DNA from: Acidaminococcaceae bacterium
GTDB taxonomy: Bacteria > Bacillota > Negativicutes > Acidaminococcales > Acidaminococcaceae
DNA: 18,012 bases
Reading direction: 5' to 3'
NCBI GenBank assembly: GCA_003512125.1
Contig: DOSQ01000186.1
Location: 1 to 18,012 of the forward strand
Positions 1 to 7,052 of this stretch are shown here, piece by piece (positions within the stretch are counted from its first letter, which is position 1; every line of letters starts with the position of its first letter). The position numbers were made by a program, and so were the translations under genes. The notes beneath the pieces were generated by a model. That model searched no databases. It was not told the DNA's origin and was given only the letters and a program-made list of their open reading frames with translations.

Positions 1-761
1 AACACAACTTCAACCGGAGCACCGCTCTTGACCAGTGTCGCAGCCGGATCTTCCCAGGTCAGGCCGACAATATATTCGCCGCCTGCCACGCCTTTATAAA
101 CCTGGCTGGAGCTGTTCATCATTTTGCCGTTCAGCTGTTTCAGGAACTTGTCACAATAATCCCAGGCCTCTTTACTGAAGGGATCGCCGTTACCCATATC
201 ATACAGCATAACAACCAGGGACTGGAATGCCGAAGAGGAGTTTACCGGATCGCCGAACGCGATTTTATCTTTCAGTGCCGGATTCAGCAGATCGCCAAAG
301 CCTTCAATCTTCATATCGCCCTTCATCTTCTTATTTACGACCATAACCGTCGGATCGGAAAATGCAGGTGTGAAGAATTTTGTTGTGTTTCTGAATTCAT
401 CCATCATGTTCGGATCTTCTTTGGAAACATATTCCTGGAAGAGTTCTTTTTTAGATGCCAGCATGGCTTCGCTGCCAGCCCATAAAATATCGCCCAGCGG
501 ATTTGCTTTTTCCGATGCGACACGTTTCACAACTTCCCCTGTGCCTGCCACTACAACATTAACTTTTATGCCTGTATCTTTTTCGAAATTCTTGATTACC
601 GCGTTGTTCAGGCTTTCACTGCGGGCAGTATATACAGTCAGTTCTTTGGCCGCATTATCTGCTTTCGGAGCCTCAGCCTTTTTGTCTCCGCCGCCGCAGC
701 CGCTGAACAACATGGACAGGGACAATAATGCTGTTGCTAAAAATGCTACTGATTTTTTCAT
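1..761 (-). CDS. ABC transporter substrate-binding lipoprotein, AfuA/FbpA-like (3' end outside window)
   Basis: The reading frame stays open from an ATG at 761 to the window edge, giving about 253 N-terminal residues of a family that is usually about 330-350 long. The N-terminus is a lipoprotein signal: MKK, a hydrophobic stretch, then LFSGC with the lipidated Cys at residue 22, followed by a Gly/Lys/Ala-rich linker. The mature part starts LTVYTARSES and contains GDILWAGSEA and GLTWEDPAA, typical of periplasmic-type binding proteins of the iron(III)/AfuA class (COG1840-like). It would bind a ligand outside the membrane and hand it to an ABC permease, presumably encoded beyond the left edge. 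The start is supported by GGAGG at 770-774, 8 nt upstream. The ligand cannot be read from the sequence: iron is the family default, but phosphonates, thiamine or other anions are possible. Nothing links it directly to cobalamin uptake, which uses BtuF-type proteins. Confidence 0.85.
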   Translation of the reverse strand, partial: MKKSVAFLATALLSLSMLFSGCGGGDKKAEAPKADNAAKELTVYTARSESLNNAVIKNFEKDTGIKVNVVVAGTGEVVKRVASEKANPLGDILWAGSEAMLASKKELFQEYVSKEDPNMMDEFRNTTKFFTPAFSDPTVMVVNKKMKGDMKIEGFGDLLNPALKDKIAFGDPVNSSSAFQSLVVMLYDMGNGDPFSKEAWDYCDKFLKQLNGKMMNSSSQVYKGVAGGEYIVGLTWEDPAATLVKSGAPVEVV

Positions 762-790
762 ACTCTCTTCCTCCCATTTTTAACAAACAT

Positions 791-810
791 TGTAACTTGC
801 ATCTGTTACG
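791..810. repeat. Inverted repeat GTAAC-N8-GTTAC in the leader of the binding-protein gene
   Basis: GTAAC (792-796) and GTTAC (805-809) form a perfect 5-bp dyad with an 8-nt spacer. It lies at about +18 to +37 of the predicted transcript, between the promoter and the ribosome binding site. It could be a repressor operator or a small RNA hairpin. No known regulator site is recognised. Confidence 0.4.
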
Positions 811-833
811 AACCGCAAGTCCTGTATAATTCG

Positions 834-862
834 ATTATAACACTTCAACGCCAATATCTCAA
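834..862 (-). promoter_or_regulatory. sigma-70 promoter of the substrate-binding protein gene
   Basis: Read on the minus strand, TTGAGA (857-862) is followed by a 17-nt spacer and a perfect TATAAT (834-839). Transcription should start near 827, giving a leader of about 66 nt before the ATG at 761. It lies just downstream of the terminator at 883-912, so the gene appears to have its own transcription unit. Confidence 0.75.
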
Positions 863-882
863 TTACTAATTCAAATAAAAAG

Positions 883-912
883 CAGCCCGTATCTATGTAA
901 AAGTACAGGCTG
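883..912 (-). terminator. Rho-independent terminator after the nitroreductase gene
   Basis: On the minus strand CAGCCTGTA (904-912) pairs with TACGGGCTG (883-891), a 9-bp stem with one G-U pair and a 12-nt loop. The 3' arm is followed by a C and five T residues. On the other strand the stem is also followed by four T residues, so it may work weakly in both directions. It separates the nitroreductase from the binding-protein promoter. Confidence 0.7.
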
Positions 913-934
913 TTTTATATATTCTCTATTTTAT

Positions 935-1825
935 TTATTCTTTGAACTCGCATTTCAGGTGCTGGCGTTCCGGCATCAGCTTATACTTAACCCGGGGGTA
1001 TCCTACCATCATGCAGCCAACCAGTTTCTGTTTCGACGGGATCCCCACCAGATCCAGCAGCGGTTTGTATCCGGCAATACCGCAGGCCTGGATGAACCCG
1101 GCAATTGTCGTTCCCAGACCAATGGCCGGTGCAAACAGTTCCGCGTAGGCAAGGCACTGCTCGCTGTTGCTCACCCCTGTCACATTCAGGCGCCTCGTTG
1201 ATACAAAAATGAGCATCGGCGCATTGCGACCGATAATATCAACGTTTTTTTCATGAAATGTATGCAATACGGCTTTGAAGTACCGTTTGTTTACCGTTTC
1301 CTTTTCCACTTCTTCCGCCATCCACTCCGCAGTCGTCCTGCGGATCGCAGCCAGCGTATCCGGATTGGAAATTACCGTAAAATACATGCTCTGACTGTTG
1401 CCCGCGGTGGGTGCGTACCGGCAGATATCCAACAGTTTTAACACCTCTTCCTGCTTCGGCGGCTGCGGTTTGAACAGGCGCACGCTGCGGCGGGACCGCA
1501 GAAAGTCATAGGCCTGCTTTTCCGAAATAATCGATGCAGGAGCCGGAACCATTTCTTCCCGCGGTGTATATTTATTATCCATAGCTCCCGTGGGACAGAT
1601 GGCAACGCAATGACCGCAGCTCATGCAACCGCGGTCTACATTACATTCCGGGCCATTTTCCCCCATATCCAATATACATGCCGGGCAGTCTGCTACACAC
1701 AGACCGCATTTTATGCACTTATCCCGGTCAACACGAAGTAAATCCAAAACAGGCACCTGAAAGAACCCCCAATACTGTTTGATAGTTTTCTGCCATCCAA
1801 TAAAAGGCACAGTTGTAATTGACAA
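935..1825 (-). CDS. Ferredoxin-nitroreductase fusion (FMN oxidoreductase with two [4Fe-4S] clusters)
   Basis: Numbering is from the TTG at 1825 (296 codons). The N-terminal part carries two bacterial ferredoxin motifs: Cys37, 40, 43 and 47 (CIKCGLCVADCP) and Cys67, 70, 73 and 77 (CMSCGHCVAICP). From about residue 105 follows a nitroreductase domain starting with the flavin-binding motif RSRRSVRLF. Such proteins are FMN oxidoreductases of anaerobes in which the clusters pass electrons to the flavin; substrates are mostly unknown. The start is uncertain. The TTG at 1825 has AGGA only 4 nt away, while a GTG at 1756 (GGGGG upstream) or a TTG at 1747 (AGGTG upstream) would begin close to the ferredoxin motif, as in many homologues. 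It has its own promoter and terminator, so it is not an obvious member of the cobalamin operon. It is not a good match to BluB, which lacks ferredoxin clusters. Confidence 0.88.
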   Translation of the reverse strand: MSITTVPFIGWQKTIKQYWGFFQVPVLDLLRVDRDKCIKCGLCVADCPACILDMGENGPECNVDRGCMSCGHCVAICPTGAMDNKYTPREEMVPAPASIISEKQAYDFLRSRRSVRLFKPQPPKQEEVLKLLDICRYAPTAGNSQSMYFTVISNPDTLAAIRRTTAEWMAEEVEKETVNKRYFKAVLHTFHEKNVDIIGRNAPMLIFVSTRRLNVTGVSNSEQCLAYAELFAPAIGLGTTIAGFIQACGIAGYKPLLDLVGIPSKQKLVGCMMVGYPRVKYKLMPERQHLKCEFKE

Positions 1826-1876
1826 TCGTTCCTATCGTAATTGTCCAAAAACAATACAGCGAAAAATATATTTTAC

Positions 1877-1885
1877 ATTATACCA
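1877..1885 (-). promoter_or_regulatory. Extended -10 promoter of the ferredoxin-nitroreductase gene
   Basis: The minus strand reads TGG then TATAAT (TATAAT at 1877-1882), a perfect extended -10. No convincing -35 is seen at the expected distance. A second TATAAT lies upstream at 1926-1931 with TTGCAG 18 nt before it and overlaps a small dyad (CAGAT TGC ATCTG, 1940-1952). Either could drive the gene. The rest of 1826-1990 is AT-rich and shows no gene. Confidence 0.6.
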
Positions 1886-1990
1886 CAAATCAAAAGAAAA
1901 GATAGTCTTGAATTCTAATTTAAATATTATAATCGGGAACAGATTGCATCTGCAACCCCAACAGACCGGATTCGCCATTTCCTCTTCAGC

Positions 1991-2029
1991 AAAAAACTCA
2001 GGATTTCCGGTGAAAAATCCTGAGTTTTT
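1991..2029 (-). terminator. Strong terminator at the 3' end of the cobalamin operon
   Basis: A perfect 15-bp inverted repeat (1992-2006 with 2015-2029) centred on ACTCAGGATTT / AAATCCTGAGT has an 8-nt loop and A/T runs on both sides. It is therefore a canonical intrinsic terminator in either direction. It lies 20 nt after the cbiC stop codon and marks the end of the long operon. Confidence 0.9.
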
Positions 2030-2048
2030 AACCATGTTTAAACCTAAA

Positions 2049-2696
2049 TTACCGCCTATTTGCCTGCTCGCTGGTCAGCTTGTACATCAGCGCATTGCAG
2101 ATGGCCGCCGCAACATTGCTGCCGCCTTTGCGGCCCACAGCTACAATATACGGCACACCGCTGGCCATAATGATTTCTTTGGACTGGACCACGTTGACAA
2201 ATCCTACCGGCACGCCGATGACCAACGCCGGTCTGATCTTGCCTTCCCTGACCAGTTCGTCCAGGCGTACCAGCGCCGTCGGCGCGTTGCCTACTGCAAT
2301 GATTACCGGTCCTTCCAGCGTAGCTGCTTTCTCCATGCAGGCAGCCGCCCGTGTGCTTCCCGCCTCTTTTGCGCGGGCCGCCACATCCGGGTCGCTCATG
2401 AAGCAGACAGCATTGCCGTTCAGTTTGGCCAGCGCGGCTTTATTGATACCCGTCTGGGCCATCTTGGTATCTGTAACAATCGTAAAGCCGCCCTTCTTCA
2501 TGATTGCCAGCGTATCTTCCACCACATTGTCACTGAACCGTAACGTACGCGCATAGTCAAAATCCGCTGCGGTGTGGATGCAGCGCTTGATAATGCTTTC
2601 CTTGTCCGGATCCAGTTTTAATTCGCCTAATTCTTCAGAAATAATTTCAAAACTGCGTTTTTCAATATCCATCGGCAGCACATTTTCCAGATTCAT
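2049..2696 (-). CDS. cbiC: Cobalt-precorrin-8 methylmutase
   Basis: The 215-residue protein matches the CbiC/CobH family in full length. The enzyme moves the methyl group from C11 to C12 of cobalt-precorrin-8 to give cobyrinic acid, the last step of corrin ring synthesis, in the cytoplasm. The catalytic His is His41 in CIHTAADFDYA. Other family features are VTDTKMAQTGI, ACMEKA, IIAVGNAPTAL and the glycine-rich PVGFVNVVQSKE. The ATG at 2696 is preceded by a strong AGGAGG about 8 nt upstream. It is the last gene of the operon, 18 nt after cobA and just before the terminator. Although it ends corrin ring synthesis, it is separated from the other ring genes and shares its immediate promoter with cobA. 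Confidence 0.96.
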   Translation of the reverse strand: MNLENVLPMDIEKRSFEIISEELGELKLDPDKESIIKRCIHTAADFDYARTLRFSDNVVEDTLAIMKKGGFTIVTDTKMAQTGINKAALAKLNGNAVCFMSDPDVAARAKEAGSTRAAACMEKAATLEGPVIIAVGNAPTALVRLDELVREGKIRPALVIGVPVGFVNVVQSKEIIMASGVPYIVAVGRKGGSNVAAAICNALMYKLTSEQANRR

Positions 2697-2714
2697 AACG
2701 ATTCCTCCTTTACC

Positions 2715-3251
2715 TTACTTTTCAATGCCTTCCCGGGCCGGTATTCCTTTATCGAACGGATGCTTACGCTTGCAGACTTCGGAGACATAGTCAGCCAGTT
2801 CCAACAACTCCGGCGAAGGGTTACGGCCTGTCATGACCACTTCCAGATGTTCCGGTTTGTGTTTCAGAAAATCAATGAGCAACGCTTCATCCAGCAGGCG
2901 GGTACCGCAGGCGCCGATCACTTCATCCAGCACCAGAAGATCGGTTTCTTCTTTACTGCAGTATGATGCCAGTTCCCGGATAAAATCGTTATGGCTTTGC
3001 AGCACTTCTGCTTTTTCCTTCTCATTCATTTGGAACGAAAACTTTGTCAGCGGCTTGCCCCGGAACACTTTCACACCCGGCAGCAAAGCAAGGGTGTGCA
3101 GTTCTCCTGTTTCCCGGCCCTTCAGGAACTGTCCCAGAACGACCTTCAACCCTCTTCCGCTGGCCCGCAGGATCAGCCCAAGCGCAGCCGTAGTCTTTCC
3201 CTTTCCGTTGCCTGTATAAATATGGATCAGGCCCAGTTTACTTTTATCCAT
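2715..3251 (-). CDS. cobA: Corrinoid adenosyltransferase, CobA/CobO/BtuR type
   Basis: The 178-residue protein is the usual length for the CobA/BtuR family. The enzyme transfers the 5'-deoxyadenosyl group of ATP to the reduced cobalt of cobyrinic acid diamide, cobinamide or cobalamin. A P-loop at residues 14-20 (GNGKGKT) is the family's atypical Walker A, followed by TAALGLILRASGRG. The central LLVLDEV is the Walker B region, and VVMTGRNPSPELLELAD closes the fold. The start is the ATG at 3251 with AGAGAGG about 6 nt upstream. The gene follows cbiP by 57 nt, and that gap contains a good promoter, so cobA (with cbiC) may be expressed separately from the riboswitch-controlled operon. This would fit a salvage role on imported corrinoids. 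Note that the name cobA is also used for uroporphyrinogen methyltransferase; this is the adenosyltransferase. Confidence 0.95.
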   Translation of the reverse strand: MDKSKLGLIHIYTGNGKGKTTAALGLILRASGRGLKVVLGQFLKGRETGELHTLALLPGVKVFRGKPLTKFSFQMNEKEKAEVLQSHNDFIRELASYCSKEETDLLVLDEVIGACGTRLLDEALLIDFLKHKPEHLEVVMTGRNPSPELLELADYVSEVCKRKHPFDKGIPAREGIEK

Positions 3252-3266
3252 AGTAAACCTCTCTTT

Positions 3267-3294
3267 ATTATACCATCAGGCGCGAAACTGCCAA
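3267..3294 (-). promoter_or_regulatory. Internal promoter in front of cobA-cbiC
   Basis: On the minus strand TTGGCA (3289-3294) is followed by a 16-nt spacer ending in TGG and a perfect TATAAT (3267-3272), an extended -10 promoter. The predicted start near 3260 lies inside the cobA ribosome binding region, so the transcript would have a leader of only about 9-10 nt. A dyad AGGCGCG (3278-3284) / CACGCCT (3301-3307) brackets the -35 box; it has no T-run and so is not a terminator. Confidence 0.65.
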
Positions 3295-3308
3295 AATGCT
3301 CACGCCTC

Positions 3309-4847
3309 TTATCCGTCAAGTCCGTTCTCCACAATCTCGTAAACTTTTTTCATATCCAGATGCTCACGTACGCTCTGTGCCAGCAGGTCGTACTGCTGTT
3401 GTTTATACTTCTGATAGTCGATCACTTTCACATCATCCATGCTCAGGCCTTTTCTGGCCAACAGGGCTTCCACAATTTTGGCAGCAATGCCTTCCCCATC
3501 GAATATACCGTGGATGTAGGTGCCATACACCTGCAGACCGCCGCGCACCGTCTGGCTTCCTTCGGCAAAAGCTTCTGCCTTTTCGTTGATTGGTTCTACG
3601 GTATTCAACGCTTTGACTGCTTCCAGCGAGGTTATGCCGCTGTGGATCTCATAGCCGTAGAATTCCATGCCGCTTAGGCCGGAAAATATGCCTTCCACCC
3701 TGTTAAAATGACCCTTCATCTGGATCGTGCGTTTATTTTCAACAAATTCCGTTTCTGTGTTCAGCAGCCCCATGCCGGTCGTAACGCTTCCGGCATGACC
3801 GCTGTCATACCCAAAGGGGTCGGACAGGCTCCGGCCCAGCATCTGATACCCGCCGCAGATACCAAAGACAACCGTTCCGTTATTGGCCTTATGCAGTACC
3901 GCTGTTTCCAGTCCGTTTTGCCGCATCCATTTCAGGTCATCAATGGTATTTTTTGTTCCGGGCAGGATGATCATGTCCGGGTTGCCAAGCTCTTCCGTAG
4001 ATTTGACATACCGCAACGATACGCCGTCAATCAGTTCAAACACATTGAAATCCGTAAAATTAGACATACGGGGCATCTTGATTACAGCAATATCAATCAG
4101 CGCATTTTTACTTTTCACCTGGGTCAGGCGTTCCGACAGGCTGTCCTCATCTTCTATGTCAACATGCAGCATGGGCAGTACACCGATCACCGGTATACCG
4201 GTTTTTTCTTCCAGCATATCCAGACCGGGTTTCAAGATGCTGACATCGCCGCGGAATTTATTGATGATGACACCCTTTACCATGGCACGTTCATCCGGTT
4301 CCAGCAGCATAAGGGTTCCGTAAATCGAGGCAAATACCCCGCCGCGGTCAATATCGGCAACCAGCAGTACCGGGGATTTTGCCATCCGGGCCATACCCAT
4401 ATTCACGATATCCTGTGCCTTCAGGTTGATTTCGGCAGGACTGCCTGCGCCTTCTATGACCATGATATCACTTTTGTCTGCCAGTGTATTGTAAGCCTTC
4501 ATGATATCCGGGATAAGCTTGGTCTTAAATTTGTAATACTCTACTGCCGGCATCGTGCCGATGGCCACGCCGTTGACAATGACCTGGGAGCCGCTGTCGC
4601 TGGTAGGTTTCAGGAGAATCGGATTCATCAGTACGCTGGGTTTCACTCCCGCAGCTTCAGCCTGAACTACCTGCGCCCGTCCCATCTCGGCGCCTTCTGC
4701 CGTAATAAAAGAGTTTAAGGCCATGTTCTGGGATTTAAACGGATTCACCCGTTTCCCATCCTGATGGAAAATGCGGCATAACGCTGCCGTAACCAGACTT
4801 TTGCCGGCATTCGACATGGTCCCCTGTATCATGATTGCTTTAGCCAT
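3309..4847 (-). CDS. cbiP: Cobyric acid synthase (glutamine-hydrolysing)
   Basis: CbiP/CobQ amidates four carboxylates (b, d, e, g) of adenosylcobyrinic acid a,c-diamide using ATP and glutamine. The protein is 512 residues from the ATG at 4847, normal for the family. The N-terminal synthetase domain starts with a P-loop-like GTMSNAGKS and has NPFKSQNMALNS and LLVADIDRGGVFAS. The C-terminal type 1 glutamine amidotransferase domain has the nucleophile Cys331 in FGICGGYQMLG and the His in YIHGIFDG. An upstream GTG at 4856 adds three residues. The ATG is preferred because its context AAAKAIMIQG-like start fits the family and GAGAGTGAG lies just upstream. The gene overlaps the end of the ApgM-like gene by 8 nt, so the two are probably translationally coupled. 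Confidence 0.96.
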   Translation of the reverse strand: MAKAIMIQGTMSNAGKSLVTAALCRIFHQDGKRVNPFKSQNMALNSFITAEGAEMGRAQVVQAEAAGVKPSVLMNPILLKPTSDSGSQVIVNGVAIGTMPAVEYYKFKTKLIPDIMKAYNTLADKSDIMVIEGAGSPAEINLKAQDIVNMGMARMAKSPVLLVADIDRGGVFASIYGTLMLLEPDERAMVKGVIINKFRGDVSILKPGLDMLEEKTGIPVIGVLPMLHVDIEDEDSLSERLTQVKSKNALIDIAVIKMPRMSNFTDFNVFELIDGVSLRYVKSTEELGNPDMIILPGTKNTIDDLKWMRQNGLETAVLHKANNGTVVFGICGGYQMLGRSLSDPFGYDSGHAGSVTTGMGLLNTETEFVENKRTIQMKGHFNRVEGIFSGLSGMEFYGYEIHSGITSLEAVKALNTVEPINEKAEAFAEGSQTVRGGLQVYGTYIHGIFDGEGIAAKIVEALLARKGLSMDDVKVIDYQKYKQQQYDLLAQSVREHLDMKKVYEIVENGLDG

Positions 4848-5979
4848 TATACTCACTCTCTTTCATTAAATAGTTAACTATATCTTTGTACGTCGCGATG
4901 CCGGAACTTGGCCGGTGCCCGGTTCTTGTTTCCGCGGCAATCACCGGCCCCCTGCCACGGGTATGTTTGCCCGTAACACTGCTGGTCACATGGTCACCGC
5001 AGATCACAATGCGTAACGGTTCTTCCGCCGTATCCAGCAGCGGTTCCAGAAATTCTTTATCAATACGGGCGATAAATTCGGCCTTTCCTTCATAATCATG
5101 ACGGTGCGCCGCTTCGTCCGTCCCGTTAAAATGCGTCATCACAAACGGATATCGGTTGATCATCTTACGGGTAACCGCCAGTTTCTCCCTTATATTTGTG
5201 TCCGTATCCGCTGTACAGTAGGAAAGTTCTGGGACTTCCATCTTCAGTGCTTTGCCGATGCCCCGGACGATTTCCGTCTGGCATACCAGCGCGCCTTTCA
5301 TCCCGTTCAGGGCCTCAAAGGAAGGCATCTCTGTCCGGCATGATGCGCCCCAGGGATACAGCTTATATGTCAGCTCATTACGGTTATACTGTTGCAGGAT
5401 CTGATCCGTTTCCTGCATGAACACCTTCATGGCAAGGGAAGACTCTTTCAGTTCGGCCAGCAGTTCTTCCACCGGCAGTCCCATGCTTTCATGCGGCGGT
5501 GCAGTCTGGGTCCGCAATACATTTTCATTTCGGTCCATAACCAGCAAATTGCGGTAATCAGATAAATGGATAAATTCTATATCCGTCGTCAAAGAACTGA
5601 ACTGCCGGGCCATAGCCACGATTTCCCTGGCTGACAGCCCCATTCCGTTGAACGAAACCAGACGGCCGCCGCTGTCCTGGGATACCACATTACAGCGCAA
5701 TACCATCTCATATTCCGAGACATCCCGGTTTTGGGCCAGCAGTTCAAGATAAGCCCGGTTTGTGGGAAAAACTTCTTTGGGAACACCCAGAAGCCGCAGG
5801 ATACAGGTCAGGCTTCCCGGCACCACATCCTCTTCACAGATGCTGACCTGCGAAAGACTCCCTTCCCTGATCAGTCTGTCCATCTGCGGATGCAAAGCAC
5901 GGGAAAAAGGCGTCTGCCCATTCCAGGCAGGAATCGGATCGTCGCCCAGTCCGTCAATTAATATAATCAAAGAAGTCAT
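4840..5979 (-). CDS. ApgM-family phosphomutase/phosphatase-like protein in the cobalamin operon
   Basis: The 379-residue protein belongs to the alkaline-phosphatase superfamily, archaeal-type cofactor-independent phosphoglycerate mutase (ApgM) branch. Likely two-metal site residues are all present: Asp9 (LIDGLGD), Ser56 as phospho-acceptor (VVPGSLTCILRLLG), Asp287 and His291 (FNGTDEAAH), Asp328-His329 (ICGDHV) and His338 (TGKHTRG). TNRAYLELLA corresponds to the family's GRGPLEA motif, and PWG plus EMPSFEALNGMKG match the ApgM core. It overlaps cobD by 26 bp and cbiP by 8 bp, so it is built into the operon. A glycolytic role is unlikely in this setting. By context it may act on a phosphorylated lower-pathway intermediate, for example as alpha-ribazole-phosphate phosphatase in place of CobC, which is not found here. 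That assignment is inference. Related ApgM-like proteins are often labelled phosphoglycerate mutase or putative homoserine kinase. Confidence 0.85.
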   Translation of the reverse strand: MTSLIILIDGLGDDPIPAWNGQTPFSRALHPQMDRLIREGSLSQVSICEEDVVPGSLTCILRLLGVPKEVFPTNRAYLELLAQNRDVSEYEMVLRCNVVSQDSGGRLVSFNGMGLSAREIVAMARQFSSLTTDIEFIHLSDYRNLLVMDRNENVLRTQTAPPHESMGLPVEELLAELKESSLAMKVFMQETDQILQQYNRNELTYKLYPWGASCRTEMPSFEALNGMKGALVCQTEIVRGIGKALKMEVPELSYCTADTDTNIREKLAVTRKMINRYPFVMTHFNGTDEAAHRHDYEGKAEFIARIDKEFLEPLLDTAEEPLRIVICGDHVTSSVTGKHTRGRGPVIAAETRTGHRPSSGIATYKDIVNYLMKESEYNG

Positions 5980-7042
5980 GCTTTACCAGTTCCTTCATTA
6001 TTTTTATCAGCCTGCGGTTATCACGGCGTGTCTTCACCGCTATCCTGTAAAATCCGGAAGACAGACCACGGTAATTGGAACAGTCCCGGATCAGGATATG
6101 GTGTTTCCTCAGCTTTTCCGGCCAGGGATAATTATGAAGCGATTTTATCAGAAGGTAATTGGCCGCACCTTCAAACACTTTCAGCCCGATTATGCGCAGC
6201 TGCGCTGCCAGATAGGCTTTTTCTGTGTCAATCAATTCACGGGTCTCAGCCAGATAGTCCGTTTCCTCCAGGGCGGCAACGCCGGCAGCCTGTGCCAGCA
6301 CGGAAACATTCCAGTCCTGTCCGCACGCATACAGCTTATCGATCAAAACCGTATCAGAAGTCAGGCAAAAACCAAGCCGCACTCCCGGTATGGCAAAGAT
6401 TTTCGTAAAGGCTTTCAGGATGACCAGCCCGGGATGTGCAGCCAGCTGATCCTTCAGACTGTATTCTTCCTCATTCTGTACAAAATCCATGAAACATTCA
6501 TCGATCAGTAACGGAATATGCAGCTCTTCACAATGTTTTAACACCGCTAAGAGCAATTCTTTATCCATCAGCTTACCGGTAGGATTATTAGGGTTGCAAA
6601 GCACAACCATCTGTGTCCGTTTGGTAATCGCTTTCAGGATCTCCGGGGTAACCGCAAAACCGTTTTCTTCATGTAATATAAAATAATCAATCTTACTGTC
6701 AACCGTCAGGGCAGCCTTTTCATAATCAGCAAAGGCAGGCGCTAATAACAGCGTACGTTTCGGCTGCAGTGCTGTCATGATCCGGAATAAAACATCAGCC
6801 GCCCCATTCCCGCAGTAAACCATCTCCGCAGGGACAGAAAATCTCCGGCCGATCCGGGCGCGCAGCTCCCTGCAAAAGGGATCCGGATAATTCACGCTGT
6901 CCGCAACCGCGGCCTTTATAGCACTGCGGACACCGGAAGGTATGCCCAGGGGATTGATATTTGCGGAATAATCCAGCATCTCTTTGTTCTGTTTTAATGT
7001 CGGATCACTGTAAATGTCTCCGCCATGAACATATTGATACAT
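5954..7042 (-). CDS. cobD: L-threonine-O-3-phosphate decarboxylase
   Basis: CobD is a PLP enzyme that decarboxylates threonine phosphate to (R)-1-amino-2-propanol phosphate, the linker that CbiB attaches to cobyric acid. The 362-residue protein has the class I aminotransferase fold: MLDYSANINPLG near the N-terminus, CGNGAADVLF (phosphate/ring contacts), CNPNNPTG (150-157), LLIDECFMDF with Asp181 contacting the PLP nitrogen, and Lys214 in KAFTKIFAIPGVRLG as the Schiff-base lysine, with Arg222 downstream. The length fits CobD without the C-terminal zinc-binding extension seen in some homologues. AAGGAG lies 6 nt before the ATG. It starts 10 nt after cbiB ends, matching their consecutive roles, and overlaps the start of the ApgM-like gene by 26 bp. 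Histidinol-phosphate aminotransferase is the closest relative, but the neighbours make CobD the clear choice. Confidence 0.94.
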   Translation of the reverse strand: MYQYVHGGDIYSDPTLKQNKEMLDYSANINPLGIPSGVRSAIKAAVADSVNYPDPFCRELRARIGRRFSVPAEMVYCGNGAADVLFRIMTALQPKRTLLLAPAFADYEKAALTVDSKIDYFILHEENGFAVTPEILKAITKRTQMVVLCNPNNPTGKLMDKELLLAVLKHCEELHIPLLIDECFMDFVQNEEEYSLKDQLAAHPGLVILKAFTKIFAIPGVRLGFCLTSDTVLIDKLYACGQDWNVSVLAQAAGVAALEETDYLAETRELIDTEKAYLAAQLRIIGLKVFEGAANYLLIKSLHNYPWPEKLRKHHILIRDCSNYRGLSSGFYRIAVKTRRDNRRLIKIMKELVKHDFFDYIN

Positions 7043-7052
7043 ATAAAACTCC

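Noticed and set aside
935..1825. BluB (dimethylbenzimidazole synthase) as identity of the nitroreductase
   Set aside because: BluB has no ferredoxin motifs and uses oxygen; this protein has two [4Fe-4S] motifs and sits in an anaerobic setting.
1832..2035. Small minus-strand open frame (67 codons) between cbiC and the nitroreductase
   Set aside because: It includes the operon terminator and both candidate nitroreductase promoters, so it is intergenic sequence without a coding signal.
1779..2543. Plus-strand open frame (254 codons) opposite cbiC and the nitroreductase leader
   Set aside because: It runs across the bidirectional terminator and a promoter and is antisense to cbiC; no protein family is recognisable.
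3708..4718. Plus-strand open frame (336 codons) opposite cbiP
   Set aside because: The composition (rich in His, Gln, Phe, Arg) is typical of a reverse-complement shadow, and the minus strand encodes an intact CbiP.
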